Below are positions 9,261 to 19,258 of a stretch of 64,000 nt of DNA, piece after piece (positions within the stretch are counted from its first letter, which is position 1; each line of letters starts with the position of its first letter). The stretch is from Pseudoalteromonas sp. XI10 (GTDB taxonomy: Bacteria; Pseudomonadota; Gammaproteobacteria; Enterobacterales; Alteromonadaceae). The notes under the pieces are model-generated. The model worked only from the letters and a program-made list of their open reading frames with translations. It ran no database searches and was not told the origin of the DNA. The translations under genes and the position numbers were made by a program. The stretch is from the NCBI RefSeq assembly GCF_001469895.1, contig NZ_LOPY01000011.1, forward strand, positions 1 to 64,000, read 5' to 3'.

Positions 9261-9840
9261 TGTATTGTTTTATTCTTTTTGCAGGTACACCACCAAAGAT
9301 ACATTGCTTTTCTGTAATTGACTTAGATACAACCGCAGCACTCGCAACAATCGTTTTTTCAGCAATACTTTCAGCGGTTTCTAATAAAATTGCACGTGTA
9401 CCTAACCAGCAATTTGCTGCAATTTCCTTTTCTATACCAACAGGCTTGCTTTTAGGATCGTAGCCGTGGCTGTGGCTGTAAATAACAACTCCTTCTGATA
9501 ACAAGGTGTTATTTCCAATCATTAATCCACCAGTGTGATCTAAATGGCAATTTCGGCATATATGTACTTTATCTTCGATAATGCATTCACCGGTGTTGTT
9601 CTCTGATACAAGCAATGTTCCTTTTCCAATGAAAACCCCATTGCCTATGGTTACAAGTTTGGGTGACTCAATTCTAGCACCAAACTCGATACGAACATTC
9701 TTACCTACTTTTTTACATACTGCCTTATAAAATAGAGTATTTAAAATATCGAAAAAGACTTTTAGAAAACGCAAAGGAATTCGTACACAGAAAAGTAGTA
9801 AGCCACTGTCTTGGTAAAGTTTCATAATACGATTAATCAT
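9253..9840 (-). CDS. Left-handed beta-helix acetyltransferase (hexapeptide, WbbJ/maltose O-acetyltransferase-like)
   Basis: A 195-residue hexapeptide-repeat protein. Repeats such as VTIGNGVFIGKGTLLVSEN and CIIEDKVHICRNCHLDHTGG build the left-handed helix, and SEGVVIYSHSHGYDP supplies the conserved histidines near residue 125. The end, VSKSITEKQCIFGGVPAKRI, is the standard family tail. It probably acetylates a sugar of the repeat unit using acetyl-CoA in the cytoplasm. It overlaps wzx by eight bases and wzy by eight. This is the second acyltransferase in the cluster, so the polymer is probably modified at two positions. Confidence 0.88.
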   Translation of the reverse strand: MINRIMKLYQDSGLLLFCVRIPLRFLKVFFDILNTLFYKAVCKKVGKNVRIEFGARIESPKLVTIGNGVFIGKGTLLVSENNTGECIIEDKVHICRNCHLDHTGGLMIGNNTLLSEGVVIYSHSHGYDPKSKPVGIEKEIAANCWLGTRAILLETAESIAEKTIVASAAVVSKSITEKQCIFGGVPAKRIKQYND

Positions 9841-11077
9841 TAGATAAGCCTATTTGCGAAAATATATATAAATAAACAACACAAGAAGTTAGATAATAAA
9901 CACTAAACGAAATAGCTAAGCTCTCTGCACTTGCAGTTACAGCCAAAATATATATGCCCATTACTACCGCAGAAGTCAAAGCAACGTAAAAAAGTTGATA
10001 TGTTTTATTCATAACTACCATTACTCGGTTGAATGCTAAAGCAATAGAATAGAATAAACAGATTAAAGTTACTTCTAAAAATAGATTCGCGGTATATTGC
10101 TCACCATATAAAAGTAAGAAATAATCGTAAAGAAAATAACCTATAGCAATGAAGAGAAGGCAAGATAAAAACATATAACGCAAAGCGTAGACAAGAAGTT
10201 GTTTTACATTGCTACCCGATTCATGGAGCTTCGTTAAGTTTCGTAAAACAATATTACAGATGATATTTAAAAGGATTGAACAAATCATAAACATCTGAAA
10301 TGAAACATCGAATTCAGCAAGTGCTACAAAGCCATTTTCACTGTTAGCTGTTATATACCTTACAAACCAAAAGACAAAAGCATTAATTGCTGAACCTAAA
10401 ATTACTGGCTTTATCGTATTAAATACACCTTTAGTTTTCTGAAAAAGCATATCGTATTTAATATTTTTTAAAACATGCATGTGATTTATCAAGACATTAC
10501 ATGCTTTGATTGCTAAATCTGTAAGCTGATAAATAAGCATATAAAATAAAGCTATTTCTACAGTAATATCTTCATATGTATTGAAAATAAAAGCGGCCGA
10601 TAAAACGATGCTAATTACTGTTGAGAAGAAAATGACTTTATAGATGCCTTTCCCTATGTACACCGAGGTCGCATAGCCATTCAACAGAGTTAATGAGATC
10701 AATATTACTACTGTCAAAACTATTTGAAGTGTCAAAAAATCAAAAGAAGATAAACTTCCTAAAAATGAACTGCTTGACCATAATAATAAGCATAAGGTTG
10801 AGATAATTAATGCTGTAAATGCATAGAAAACACCATACGCAAGCACTGATACTCTACTAAAGCTCTCTTTAGAGCTTTCTTTAACAGCGAAAGGGTTTAC
10901 TGCTGAGCTAAATGTAGTCTCAAATAAGTTAATTGTACTTCGCAAAAACACAAAAGTTCCATAAATATCTTTTGATGTGTAACGAGCAATTAAAATATTA
11001 AGAATTAATATAAAGCCTTTCGCTATTAAAGTACTAAGCATTAATAAAAATGCACTAGAAAAGAGTTTTTTTAGCAT
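9833..11077 (-). CDS. wzx: Wzx-like oligosaccharide flippase
   Basis: An integral membrane protein of 414 residues with about twelve predicted segments, starting MLKKLFSSAFLLMLSTLIAKGFILILNI. The N-terminal pattern and topology match the polysaccharide-transport (MOP) family that flips undecaprenyl-linked repeat units across the inner membrane. It sits beside wzy and two glycosyltransferases and overlaps its upstream neighbour by seven bases. The assignment is by topology and context, as usual for this fast-evolving family. Confidence 0.83.
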   Translation of the reverse strand: MLKKLFSSAFLLMLSTLIAKGFILILNILIARYTSKDIYGTFVFLRSTINLFETTFSSAVNPFAVKESSKESFSRVSVLAYGVFYAFTALIISTLCLLLWSSSSFLGSLSSFDFLTLQIVLTVVILISLTLLNGYATSVYIGKGIYKVIFFSTVISIVLSAAFIFNTYEDITVEIALFYMLIYQLTDLAIKACNVLINHMHVLKNIKYDMLFQKTKGVFNTIKPVILGSAINAFVFWFVRYITANSENGFVALAEFDVSFQMFMICSILLNIICNIVLRNLTKLHESGSNVKQLLVYALRYMFLSCLLFIAIGYFLYDYFLLLYGEQYTANLFLEVTLICLFYSIALAFNRVMVVMNKTYQLFYVALTSAVVMGIYILAVTASAESLAISFSVYYLTSCVVYLYIFSQIGLSND

Positions 11078-12048
11078 TGAATTAAACGCTCAACCCAGTT
11101 TTCTATAGAATAACTTTCATAAACTTCATTACTAACTGGAACATATGGTGAAGTTAGAAATTGTGCTAGTTCTTGCTCGTTCTGCTCGCCAATTACAAAA
11201 ACATTTTCAGCTTTATAAAAAGGCTCTTCCATTACTAATTTATTGTTAGTAATTAGCTTTTTGTTTATTCCTAAGGTCTCAATGGTTCTCATTGTTAAGC
11301 CTGTTTGATCAGGGTGGCCATAATCAATAATGACCTCAGAATCACACATCACACGAGAAACATCTTGAGCACTCAGCTTATCGAACGAAACCTCTTCTAT
11401 TGGTACCTTACGAAAGGACTTGTTAATAACTTTTAGCACTTTAAAGACGGGTTTGCTAGGGTAATAAAAAAATGTGAAAGCAGGTTTATTAAGGTTCTTT
11501 TCAACCAAAGAAGCCATCCCTAATACATCGCTAAAGCGATTAGAGTGTAATGTTCCAACAAAAGCAGCTGAGTATTTATTATCTGAGACTGAATTTGCCT
11601 TTCGGCTATATTCTTTGCTATAGAAAAGCGGTAAATACTCAAGGTGTTCTATATTTTGACAATCAACCCTATCAAATGATTTTATTGCATCAAAATACTT
11701 AAACTTCCCTTTAGCACCTTTCACATTAGACAGTGAGTCCCATGAGTAGTACACAAACTTTGCTTTGCTAAAAGTCTGCTTCATTTTATCAAGCAAAAAC
11801 TCTGAAAGGCCTTCACCTTTAATGACAACAATCAACTCATAGTCGCCTTGCCAGTCAATCTCATTTATAAAGTACTTTTCTGTTAACTTACTTGTGAGGC
11901 TTGGCATTAACCTTGACTTTACTCGATCAAAGTTACTCTTTACATAAATGTGGTTAATCCAGTCTACAGAATGACCTTTTGACTCCATCACATTTATAAT
12001 TTTTGTGTAATAGCCAAACGTATCTGGACTAAAGAGTAAAACTTTCAT
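11071..12048 (-). CDS. Probable glycosyltransferase
   Basis: A 325-residue soluble protein. It begins [20 protein letters not shown], has a mid-protein SAAFVGTLHSNRF segment and a C-terminal half reading DYGHPDQTGLTMRTIETLGI, followed by KLITNNK. This resembles capsular/LPS glycosyltransferases of the GT-B type found in marine polysaccharide clusters, in which a conserved Glu lies in the TxRTxETLG stretch. It overlaps the SDR upstream by 20 bases and wzx by seven. With the GT4 protein it is one of only two non-initiating transferases here, suggesting a repeat unit of about three sugars, which is an inference. Confidence 0.72.
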   Translation of the reverse strand: MKVLLFSPDTFGYYTKIINVMESKGHSVDWINHIYVKSNFDRVKSRLMPSLTSKLTEKYFINEIDWQGDYELIVVIKGEGLSEFLLDKMKQTFSKAKFVYYSWDSLSNVKGAKGKFKYFDAIKSFDRVDCQNIEHLEYLPLFYSKEYSRKANSVSDNKYSAAFVGTLHSNRFSDVLGMASLVEKNLNKPAFTFFYYPSKPVFKVLKVINKSFRKVPIEEVSFDKLSAQDVSRVMCDSEVIIDYGHPDQTGLTMRTIETLGINKKLITNNKLVMEEPFYKAENVFVIGEQNEQELAQFLTSPYVPVSNEVYESYSIENWVERLIQC

Positions 12049-12862
12049 GCTTGTTGTAAAGTTCCGTAAATGAGTTAATCATTGATTCGAGATCGTCTTC
12101 AATTGTAGCCGGGCTAAAGTCAATCACACTTTGCAGCTTGCTAATATCAACTTCAGAAAAGGCTTCATTAACATTACTTTCAAACCAATTTACTTTACAG
12201 CCTGTTTTATCAGTCAAAACTTTTGCAATTGTATCTGCACGAGTGTTTCTTCCTGAAGCAATGTTAAATATTTCATTACTTTGAATGTCAGCTTTGGCTA
12301 ACTTGTAGATTGCACTAGCTACATCAACTACTGAAACATAGTCTTTTTGATAGTCCTCGCGGATATACATATTTACTTCTTTTTTAGAGATCGAATCTCT
12401 AACTATTGAAGGTAAAAATAGAGGGCTGTTTACCGCTAATCCATAAACGTTACTTGGTCGAACTATGATTGCTTTATCTACTAGGTTTAATACTAAATTC
12501 TCAGCCGTAAGCTTTGTTAAGTTAAATAGCGCTCTGTTATCTTTAGCACAAACAGTGAGGTCAGCACTTTCACAACTTGCTTGCTGATTCATGTAAACAC
12601 GTGTAGATGAAATATAAATAAACCTATCAAACTGGCTACTTTCAAGCATTTTTACTAGGTAACTGACGTTTGAATCGAGTACTTTCATTGGATTATTAGC
12701 GCAGTCTCCATGGCCTGCAGCATAAATCACCGTGCCTAATGCTTTAGTGAAAACACCCTCATCTAGCTTTTCTGGTACATAGACTTGCTCACCAGCCTCT
12801 CTAAGCTGCTTTACAATCTCACTACCTATGAAGCCTTTACCACCAATAACTGTGTAAATCAT
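12029..12862 (-). CDS. SDR-family NAD-dependent sugar epimerase/reductase
   Basis: Extended SDR of 277 residues with GGKGFIG (7-13) and [10 protein letters not shown] (81-90). The catalytic tyrosine position reads Phe113 in FNLTK (113-117), so Lys117 is kept but the Tyr hydroxyl is absent. It immediately precedes rmlB in coordinate order (4-base overlap) and the cluster lacks a recognisable RmlD. It may therefore be the 4-keto-reductase that finishes the dTDP-sugar, or an unrelated modifier. The first idea is weakened by the missing tyrosine. Its end overlaps the next gene by 20 bases. Confidence 0.72.
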   Translation of the reverse strand: MIYTVIGGKGFIGSEIVKQLREAGEQVYVPEKLDEGVFTKALGTVIYAAGHGDCANNPMKVLDSNVSYLVKMLESSQFDRFIYISSTRVYMNQQASCESADLTVCAKDNRALFNLTKLTAENLVLNLVDKAIIVRPSNVYGLAVNSPLFLPSIVRDSISKKEVNMYIREDYQKDYVSVVDVASAIYKLAKADIQSNEIFNIASGRNTRADTIAKVLTDKTGCKVNWFESNVNEAFSEVDISKLQSVIDFSPATIEDDLESMINSFTELYNKHESFTL

Positions 12863-13923
12863 GCGCTGCCAAGCCTCTCACGTTGATAATTACCAGACTG
12901 GACATTTTGACACCATTGTGAGTTTGCTAAATACCATTTAATTGTTTTTAAAATACCTGACTCAAATGTTTCAAGTGGCTGCCAACCTAGCTCTTTGTTT
13001 ATTTTTGAGGCATCAATTGCATATCTTAAATCATGGCCGGGCCTGTCTTGTACAAATGTAATTAACTCTTTAAAGTCATCTAAGCCAGCAGGCTTTTCTG
13101 CAATAAGATCATTCAGATGGTTACAAATTGTTGTGACTACCTCAATATTTTGTTTTTCATTGAAGCCACCAATATTGTATGTTTCGCCTAGTTTGCCCTC
13201 AGATACAACTTTATAAAGTGCTCTTGCATGGTCTTCAACAAATAACCAATCTCTTACTTGCTTACCATCGCCATATACAGGTAGCTTTTTACCCTCTAAA
13301 GCATTAAGAATAATTAGCGGGATCAATTTTTCCGGAAAATGATATGGACCATAATTATTTGAGCAGTTTGTTAGCACTACTGGTAGTTGGAAAGTTCTGT
13401 TCCATGCTCGAACAAGATGATCGGATGCAGCTTTAGACGCAGAGTAAGGTGAACTAGGCTCATAAGGCGTTTTTTCAGTGAAAAGACCCGTTTCACCTAA
13501 ATCGCCGTATACTTCATCTGTTGAAATGTGGTGAAAGCGGAATACTGTTTTCTTTTCATCATTTAGAGAAGCATAGTAAGTTCTGGCAGCCTCGAGTAGC
13601 TCGTAGGTTCCAACAACATTTGTCTGAATAAATTCACCTGGTCCATCAATAGAGCGATCCACATGGCTTTCCGCGGCTAAATGCATGATAAAGTCAGGTT
13701 GAAACTTGGCAAACGTAGCGCTAACTATTTCTCGATCACAAATATCACCTTTTACAAAATGATATCTTTCATTTTGTTCTACAGATGCTAATGACTCTAA
13801 ATTACCTGCATACGTTAGCTTATCGAAGTTAACTACTGTATGTTCAGTTTCATTTATTAAGAAGCGAACTAATGCTGAACCAATAAAACCAGCTCCGCCG
13901 GTTACAAAAATTGTTTTACTCAT
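12859..13923 (-). CDS. rfbB: dTDP-glucose 4,6-dehydratase
   Basis: RmlB converts dTDP-glucose to dTDP-4-keto-6-deoxyglucose in the cytoplasm. The 354-residue protein has the NAD motif [10 protein letters not shown] (9-18), [10 protein letters not shown] with the catalytic Asp-Glu, YSASKAASD with the Tyr-x3-Lys pair, and [13 protein letters not shown]. Length and motifs are standard. It lies between rmlC and a noncanonical SDR within the operon. The product may become rhamnose through RmlC and a reductase, though no clear rmlD is present here. Confidence 0.95.
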   Translation of the reverse strand: MSKTIFVTGGAGFIGSALVRFLINETEHTVVNFDKLTYAGNLESLASVEQNERYHFVKGDICDREIVSATFAKFQPDFIMHLAAESHVDRSIDGPGEFIQTNVVGTYELLEAARTYYASLNDEKKTVFRFHHISTDEVYGDLGETGLFTEKTPYEPSSPYSASKAASDHLVRAWNRTFQLPVVLTNCSNNYGPYHFPEKLIPLIILNALEGKKLPVYGDGKQVRDWLFVEDHARALYKVVSEGKLGETYNIGGFNEKQNIEVVTTICNHLNDLIAEKPAGLDDFKELITFVQDRPGHDLRYAIDASKINKELGWQPLETFESGILKTIKWYLANSQWCQNVQSGNYQRERLGSA

Positions 13924-13934
13924 AAATTACTCGA

Positions 13935-14480
13935 TTAGAAGGTAGGAGCATCTGCTAGCATTAAACCAGCTTCATCTTTTGGTGATAATAATGGCTGCAT
14001 ACCATTTACAAGAGGCCATTGAATCGCAAGAGTAGGATCATCCCAAGAAATGCTTTGTTCAAATTCAGGTGCATAATAATTTGTGCACTTATAAACAAAT
14101 TCAGCAGATTCAGTTGTTACATAAAAGCCATGTGCAAACCCTTCTGGCACCCAAAGCTGTCTTTTATTGTCACTATTTAATAAGACACCTACATGCTTCC
14201 CAAAGGTCGGGCTATCCTTTCGAATATCAACAGCAACATCATAAACTTCTCCGGCAATCACACGCACTAATTTCCCTTGCGTTTGCTGCGTTTGATAATG
14301 CAGTCCTCTTAAAATACCTTGGCCAGATTTACTGTGATTGTCTTGCACAAAAGTTACATCTGCAACATGCTCTCGGAACCAGTCTTCACGAAACGTTTCT
14401 AAGAAAAAACCTCGCTCATCACCAAATACTTTAGGTTCTAAAATTTTTACATCAGGGATAGCTGTATCTATTATATTCAT
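13935..14480 (-). CDS. rfbC: dTDP-4-dehydrorhamnose 3,5-epimerase
   Basis: RmlC inverts C3 and C5 of dTDP-4-keto-6-deoxyglucose. The 181-residue cupin has [13 protein letters not shown] (19-31), the substrate-binding [10 protein letters not shown] with the catalytic His, [12 protein letters not shown], and [11 protein letters not shown]. Length is normal. The start overlaps the rmlA stop by four bases, so the two are coupled. Its presence means the pathway goes towards an L-sugar (rhamnose or 6-deoxytalose) rather than a D-sugar such as Qui3NAc. Confidence 0.95.
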   Translation of the reverse strand: MNIIDTAIPDVKILEPKVFGDERGFFLETFREDWFREHVADVTFVQDNHSKSGQGILRGLHYQTQQTQGKLVRVIAGEVYDVAVDIRKDSPTFGKHVGVLLNSDNKRQLWVPEGFAHGFYVTTESAEFVYKCTNYYAPEFEQSISWDDPTLAIQWPLVNGMQPLLSPKDEAGLMLADAPTF

Positions 14481-15358
14481 GAGAAAACCCTTCTTGAAAG
14501 TAGGCTCAACAAATACTCACCGTAACCACTTTTGACTAATGGAGCAGCTAATTGCTGTAACTGTTGCTCATTGATATATCCCATTCGAAAAGCGACTTCT
14601 TCAGGACAATTTACTTTTAATCCCTGTCTTTTTTCTATGGTTTCGATAAATTGCGCTGCTTGTAACAGGCTGTCATGGGTGCCGGTGTCTAACCAGGCCG
14701 TTCCGCGTCCCATAATTTCAACATTTAAAGAGTTAGTCTCCAAATATTGCTCGATAACATCGGTTATTTCTAGCTCACCTCTAGGTGAAGGTTCAACATT
14801 CTTTGCATACTCAACAACTTTATTATCAAAGAAATATAAACCTGGGACAGCATAGTTTGATTTTGGCGCTTCTGGCTTTTCTTCTATAGAAATCGCTTTG
14901 CCACTCTCATCAAACTCAACAACACCATATGAACATGGGTTTGCTACATGATAGCCAAAAACCGTTGCTCCAGACTCCCTAGAAGCAGCTAGCTGCAGTG
15001 ACTTAACAAGGTCGTGGCCATAGAAAAGGTTATCACCTAAGATCAATGCGACATTGCTATTTCCAATAAACTCTTCACCCAACAAAAAAGCCTGAGCTAG
15101 ACCATCTGGCGACGGTTGAGTTTTGTACTCAATATTGATGCCCCAATCTTTCCCATCACCCAGTAGTTCTTTAAAGCGGTCTAATTCTGCTGGCGTTGTT
15201 ATGACTAGAATATCTTTTATGCCAGCATTCATTAAGGTAGCGATTGGATAATAAACCATCGGCTTATCATATACGGGCATAAGTTGTTTACTTACGACTT
15301 TCGTTAATGGGTAAAGGCGAGTACCGCTACCACCCGCTAAAATAATACCTTTAGTCAT
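14477..15358 (-). CDS. rfbA: Glucose-1-phosphate thymidylyltransferase
   Basis: RmlA makes dTDP-glucose from glucose-1-phosphate and dTTP, the entry step of dTDP-sugar synthesis. The 293-residue protein begins [19 protein letters not shown] with the nucleotidyltransferase signature and has [24 protein letters not shown] and [14 protein letters not shown]. Length is normal. It is the first sugar-nucleotide gene of the operon, 83 bases after wzz. A short palindrome, CCTGAAATTCAGG, lies in the gap and is too weak to be called a terminator. Confidence 0.95.
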   Translation of the reverse strand: MTKGIILAGGSGTRLYPLTKVVSKQLMPVYDKPMVYYPIATLMNAGIKDILVITTPAELDRFKELLGDGKDWGINIEYKTQPSPDGLAQAFLLGEEFIGNSNVALILGDNLFYGHDLVKSLQLAASRESGATVFGYHVANPCSYGVVEFDESGKAISIEEKPEAPKSNYAVPGLYFFDNKVVEYAKNVEPSPRGELEITDVIEQYLETNSLNVEIMGRGTAWLDTGTHDSLLQAAQFIETIEKRQGLKVNCPEEVAFRMGYINEQQLQQLAAPLVKSGYGEYLLSLLSRRVFS

Positions 15359-15441
15359 ATAACTTCCATAATATTAATACCTGAATTTCAGGCTTAACTT
15401 TAAAAATGATATAGAGTGAGTTTCAAAATAGTGCTTAGTTA

Positions 15442-16404
15442 TCAAGCACTTTCTTGCTCTCTAAAATAGTTCTTTCCTAAAACAATCAGAATGCCAATTA
15501 AAATCCCAAATAAGGCCCCAACAACACATATAAGCGCTCTTTTTGGACTTACTCTTTCTTCAGGAACTAATGCTGGATCGATAGTTTTGAAAACATACTC
15601 ATCTCGAACTTCAGCGAACATAATTGTTTTAGCTTGTTCCTCAATAAGCTTAAAAAGTACAGTTTTAATATCTGCAACTTTTGTATTTTCAATTTGTTGC
15701 TTTAAAAACTCAGTGCTTTTAATTGCCTCGGCTACATCTCGCTCTTTCATCTCTTTGTTAATATCTTCGATGAGCCAAATTACCCATTGTTGGGCTATGT
15801 AGGGCGAAATATGTTCCACAGAAATTGTAATCATACCAGTGTCTTTTGAAGAATTTACGTAGACAATCTCTTTAAACTCTTTGTAAGCTTCTTGTAGTGA
15901 TGGCTTTGGCTTAAATGGAGGGTTAACATCTCTGACCCAAGTCTTTGTTTTGGCATCATAGATATCTTCATCGTAGGATATAGTATTGGCTTCGTATGAC
16001 CAGCTTTCAGCAGCCATTAAATCTAGCAAAATATTATGTCGCTCAATGAACTCACTTGTAAATTTTCTAGATTTTAATACTTCAATTGCTAATGCTGACT
16101 TATCAGAAGAACCTGCTCCTAAATCAATTCCAGCCATACTAGCTAGACCACCAAATTGACCAGCTAATGCAGCTAAACCACCTTCTCCTTGTCCACTATC
16201 AGCAGGAGAAAGTAGTGCTTCTGATTTATAAATATTTGGAAGGCTAAGCGCTAAAGCAACAGATAAACATGTAAAAATGACGGCTACTATTGCAATTGTT
16301 AACTTGCCTTTCCAAATAGTTAAGAAAAAGCCTTTAAGATCTACGCCTTCATCTTCAGCATACATACTTTGTTGAATATTCTGTGAATCCACACTTCTTT
16401 CCAT
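15442..16404 (-). CDS. wzz: Wzz/OtnB-like chain-length determinant
   Basis: Inner-membrane polysaccharide co-polymerase that sets chain length. The 320-residue protein has two membrane segments, near 34-55 and 288-308, flanking a periplasmic domain. A Gly/Ala-rich stretch (GLAALAGQFGGLASMAGIDL region, 76-97) and a C-terminal VSPKRALICVVGALFG motif are typical. There is no tyrosine-kinase domain and no separate Wzc kinase in the cluster. Paired with the long export protein upstream, it resembles the OtnA-OtnB pair of Vibrio capsule/O-antigen clusters. Confidence 0.9.
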   Translation of the reverse strand: MERSVDSQNIQQSMYAEDEGVDLKGFFLTIWKGKLTIAIVAVIFTCLSVALALSLPNIYKSEALLSPADSGQGEGGLAALAGQFGGLASMAGIDLGAGSSDKSALAIEVLKSRKFTSEFIERHNILLDLMAAESWSYEANTISYDEDIYDAKTKTWVRDVNPPFKPKPSLQEAYKEFKEIVYVNSSKDTGMITISVEHISPYIAQQWVIWLIEDINKEMKERDVAEAIKSTEFLKQQIENTKVADIKTVLFKLIEEQAKTIMFAEVRDEYVFKTIDPALVPEERVSPKRALICVVGALFGILIGILIVLGKNYFREQESA

Positions 16405-16462
16405 TGGTAAGTTATCTCATTTATTTAAAGTTACTAAAATTAAATGCTCGGTAACTATTAAA

Positions 16463-19132
16463 TTAAATACTGCTAATAGCGGCTACTGCTACACCCAACT
16501 GATATACGATTTGTGTTGCTGTACTCCACAAGGTTAAGTTATCCATGTAATCTGAATTCAGAGGTACAACAATGGTATCACCCGCTTCAAGTGTGTTTGT
16601 GTCATTTACAGCAAACCAACTACCAGTGGATGGAATTTTCACAGAGCCGTTTGCTTTGATGATATAAATACGCTCATCAGCTGCACGCTCTTTTAAGCCG
16701 CCACTAAGGTCAATGTAATCGTCAACTGTGATACCTTGTTTGAATAAATGCGAAGTTGCATAATTAACTTCACCTATAACACTAATTGAATCACGCTTAC
16801 TTGGTACATATAGGGCATCACCATCTTGTAAAACGAGCTTTTGTTTATCTTCGACAATTAAAGGTAAATCAATAACTAGTCGACCTACTGCCTCAACACT
16901 TGAGAGGTCATTTAACAGCTTATTCATTTCATCATAAGACAGAGTACTGCTACTTACTGAGTTTTCGAAACTTTTTGACGCAATATCACGGCGCAAATCT
17001 TCAGAAAGTTTTGCAAGTTGCTGCTGCTCTTGTTTGCGAATTGCTTCACGAGTGAAGATAGCAGCATTAGGCGCGGCAAATTCAGAAAAACCACCTGCAC
17101 GTTCAAGTAAATTGCTTAATGTTTCGCCACGACGAATTGTGTAAACGCCAGGGAATTTAACTTCCCCTCTTAATTGAACTTTCACGTTCTCTTGCCAGTT
17201 AGGGATAGAAAAAATATTTATACTATCTTTACTTCGTAATGCGATATTTTCACCATTACCACCTAGCATTGCTGCTTGCAGGTTAAATTTAATGTGTTTA
17301 ACCTTTGACGCATCACCATTCATTATGCGAGTGATCTCAGCTTGCTCTGTGTAAGCAGATTCAAGTAAACCACCTGCAGCAGCTATCAAATCGTTTACTT
17401 CACTATTAACTGTAAGCGGATATACACCTGGGTAGGTTACGTGACCATTAATTTCTACAAGTTGCATCGCCACAGAAACTGAAGCTTGTTGTTTAAGTTT
17501 TGAAATAATTGGCTTTAATAAGCTGTAACGACTAAATACTGCATAATCTTCTGGCGATAATTCCTTGGTACCACTACCCAATCTCCCCTTAGAGATATCT
17601 TCAATTGATTTTGCATTGTCGCGTTCTAATTTAGGACTATCAACTGAACCTGTAACCCCAATATATTTTTCAAATTCTCTTTGCTGGTATTCGTGCCATT
17701 GCTTGACTTTATATTGCTGCTGTTGCTGCTCTTCGGTAAGCGCCATATTCGCAAGAGCACTTTCTTCTGCTTGTTTTTCTTGGTAGCGGCTAAACACAAA
17801 TAATTTATCGTTAGCTTTCAGTTCTAGATCATGCTCAGCAGCTTTAACTATCGCTTGTGCTATATCAAATTGAAAAACTTGAATATCGCCTGCTACATTA
17901 ACTTCACGAACAAGTAATCCGTATCCTAAGTCAGCCTGAGGCAGCAAGTCACCACGCACTGAAGTTAGAACGTCAGAGATGTGTTTACCTTGATGCCATT
18001 GATAATGACCCGGACGTGCAACGGCACCAATTAAACTAATACTGTTTTGATATTGGAAGCTCACTGGATTAAAACGAATACGATCGCCATCGCGAGGAGT
18101 GTAGTTAATTTGATTGCTACTAAAGTCAATTGATAATACTTCTTTCATATTATTGTTATTGAAGCGTTCAACAATTGCTTTTTTAGCGTAAGCTTGCGGC
18201 TTTAAACCACCCGCCATTTTTAATAACTGTGCTGCTGTTTCACCTTTTTTTAGCTCAAAAATAGCAGGGCGCTTTACTAAGCCTTCAACAGCGACTTGTG
18301 AGCCAACTGATGGGATAAAAACCACATCGCCAGGCTTTAAAATAATATCGTTGCTGCTATCACCGTTGATTAAAAGATCATACAAGTCAAAGTTTGCAAC
18401 AACCTTGCCCGCACGTTTTACTTGAATATTACGCAGTGAAGCAATATCAGATACCCCACCACTAACAAATAGGGCATGCGATACGGTAGTCAGTGATGAA
18501 ACAGAATAACTACCCGGTTTGTACGCTTCACCAAGCACTAGCACACGAATGCTACGAAGTTTGCCTACTGAAACAAATGCTTTAATACCAATTACTTCTT
18601 GTTCAACTTTTGCTTTGATTAACTCTTTGACTTCTGCAAAAGTCAGACCCGCCACTTGAACAGGACTTAAATTTGGAATGCTGATACGCCCTTCGCGGTC
18701 AACAACAACTTCATAGCTCTCGCTTTCTTTACCGTAAAAGTTGATGTTAAGTGTATCGCCACGACCAATTAAGTAGGTGTCGGGAACTGCTGCATTCTCG
18801 CTTGGCATAAATGATGTAGGCTCGCCAGCAAATAAGTCGTAACCAAAAGGCTTTACTTCATCAACTTTCGGAGCAAAGCGTTCTTCATCAGTTAATGGCT
18901 CATCATTTTGCTCTAGACGAGGTTGAACTGTAGGTTCTTGCTCAGCAGATTCACTTGAAGACTTTTTACCTGTAATGGTCGATAAGTCGACACCATACTG
19001 CTTTGCTAGCGCTTCTTGCTGTGCTCTAGGAAGCTTTTTAAATTGTTCGATTTGTGCGGCTGTAGGGGTAAAAGCCAATACTGATGCGGAAGTTAACAGC
19101 AAAAAAGTAATGAAAAGTCTTTTAAATAACAT
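16463..19132 (-). CDS. Long SLBB-domain polysaccharide export protein (Wza/OtnA-like)
   Basis: Exports polysaccharide across the outer membrane. The 889-residue chain has a signal peptide (MLFKRLFITFLLLTSASVLA), a charged linker, a polysaccharide-export domain near residues 110-190 (YLIGRGDTLNINFYG, VDREGRISIPNLSPVQVAGL) and a series of SLBB beta-grasp domains, with repeats near 200, 285, 370, 565, 665 and 785. It is more than twice the length of E. coli Wza and lacks a lipobox cysteine, like KpsD/OtnA proteins. The start at 19132 gives a clean signal peptide; an in-frame TTG at 19165 would add 11 residues. It is the first gene of the operon. Confidence 0.9.
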   Translation of the reverse strand: MLFKRLFITFLLLTSASVLAFTPTAAQIEQFKKLPRAQQEALAKQYGVDLSTITGKKSSSESAEQEPTVQPRLEQNDEPLTDEERFAPKVDEVKPFGYDLFAGEPTSFMPSENAAVPDTYLIGRGDTLNINFYGKESESYEVVVDREGRISIPNLSPVQVAGLTFAEVKELIKAKVEQEVIGIKAFVSVGKLRSIRVLVLGEAYKPGSYSVSSLTTVSHALFVSGGVSDIASLRNIQVKRAGKVVANFDLYDLLINGDSSNDIILKPGDVVFIPSVGSQVAVEGLVKRPAIFELKKGETAAQLLKMAGGLKPQAYAKKAIVERFNNNNMKEVLSIDFSSNQINYTPRDGDRIRFNPVSFQYQNSISLIGAVARPGHYQWHQGKHISDVLTSVRGDLLPQADLGYGLLVREVNVAGDIQVFQFDIAQAIVKAAEHDLELKANDKLFVFSRYQEKQAEESALANMALTEEQQQQQYKVKQWHEYQQREFEKYIGVTGSVDSPKLERDNAKSIEDISKGRLGSGTKELSPEDYAVFSRYSLLKPIISKLKQQASVSVAMQLVEINGHVTYPGVYPLTVNSEVNDLIAAAGGLLESAYTEQAEITRIMNGDASKVKHIKFNLQAAMLGGNGENIALRSKDSINIFSIPNWQENVKVQLRGEVKFPGVYTIRRGETLSNLLERAGGFSEFAAPNAAIFTREAIRKQEQQQLAKLSEDLRRDIASKSFENSVSSSTLSYDEMNKLLNDLSSVEAVGRLVIDLPLIVEDKQKLVLQDGDALYVPSKRDSISVIGEVNYATSHLFKQGITVDDYIDLSGGLKERAADERIYIIKANGSVKIPSTGSWFAVNDTNTLEAGDTIVVPLNSDYMDNLTLWSTATQIVYQLGVAVAAISSI

Positions 19133-19176
19133 CACAGGTAGGGATATCCATAGTTCTACAGTCAAAAAGATTGTCT

Positions 19177-19186
19177 ATTCTACCTG
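19177..19186 (-). promoter_or_regulatory. Leader of the polysaccharide operon; weak ops-like core
   Basis: The minus strand reads CAGGTAGAAT. It shares only the GGTAG core with the RfaH recruitment element (GGCGGTAGCGT) and also contains TAGAAT, a possible -10. No good -35 or full ops element was seen in the short space between the 19202-19226 terminator and the first gene. Confidence 0.2.
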
Positions 19187-19201
19187 AAAATTACAGAAAT
19201 A

Positions 19202-19226
19202 AAAAAGGGACTTTCGTCCCTTTTTG
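19202..19226 (-). terminator. Terminator after the DUF481 gene
   Basis: Stem GGGAC/GTCCC extended by A-T pairs, a 4-base loop, and a run of T on both strands. It follows the DUF481 stop by about 33 bases and separates that gene from the polysaccharide operon on the same strand. Confidence 0.85.
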
Positions 19227-19258
19227 TCATTAAATTGTCAACAAAACGGTTTATTTAG

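Noticed and set aside
12029-12862. Confident RmlD assignment
   Set aside because: The catalytic tyrosine position is Phe113 and the protein lacks clear RmlD motifs, so I call it only an SDR-family protein.
15381-15392. Palindrome between wzz and rmlA as terminator
   Set aside because: The stem is short and has no T-run; the genes appear cotranscribed.
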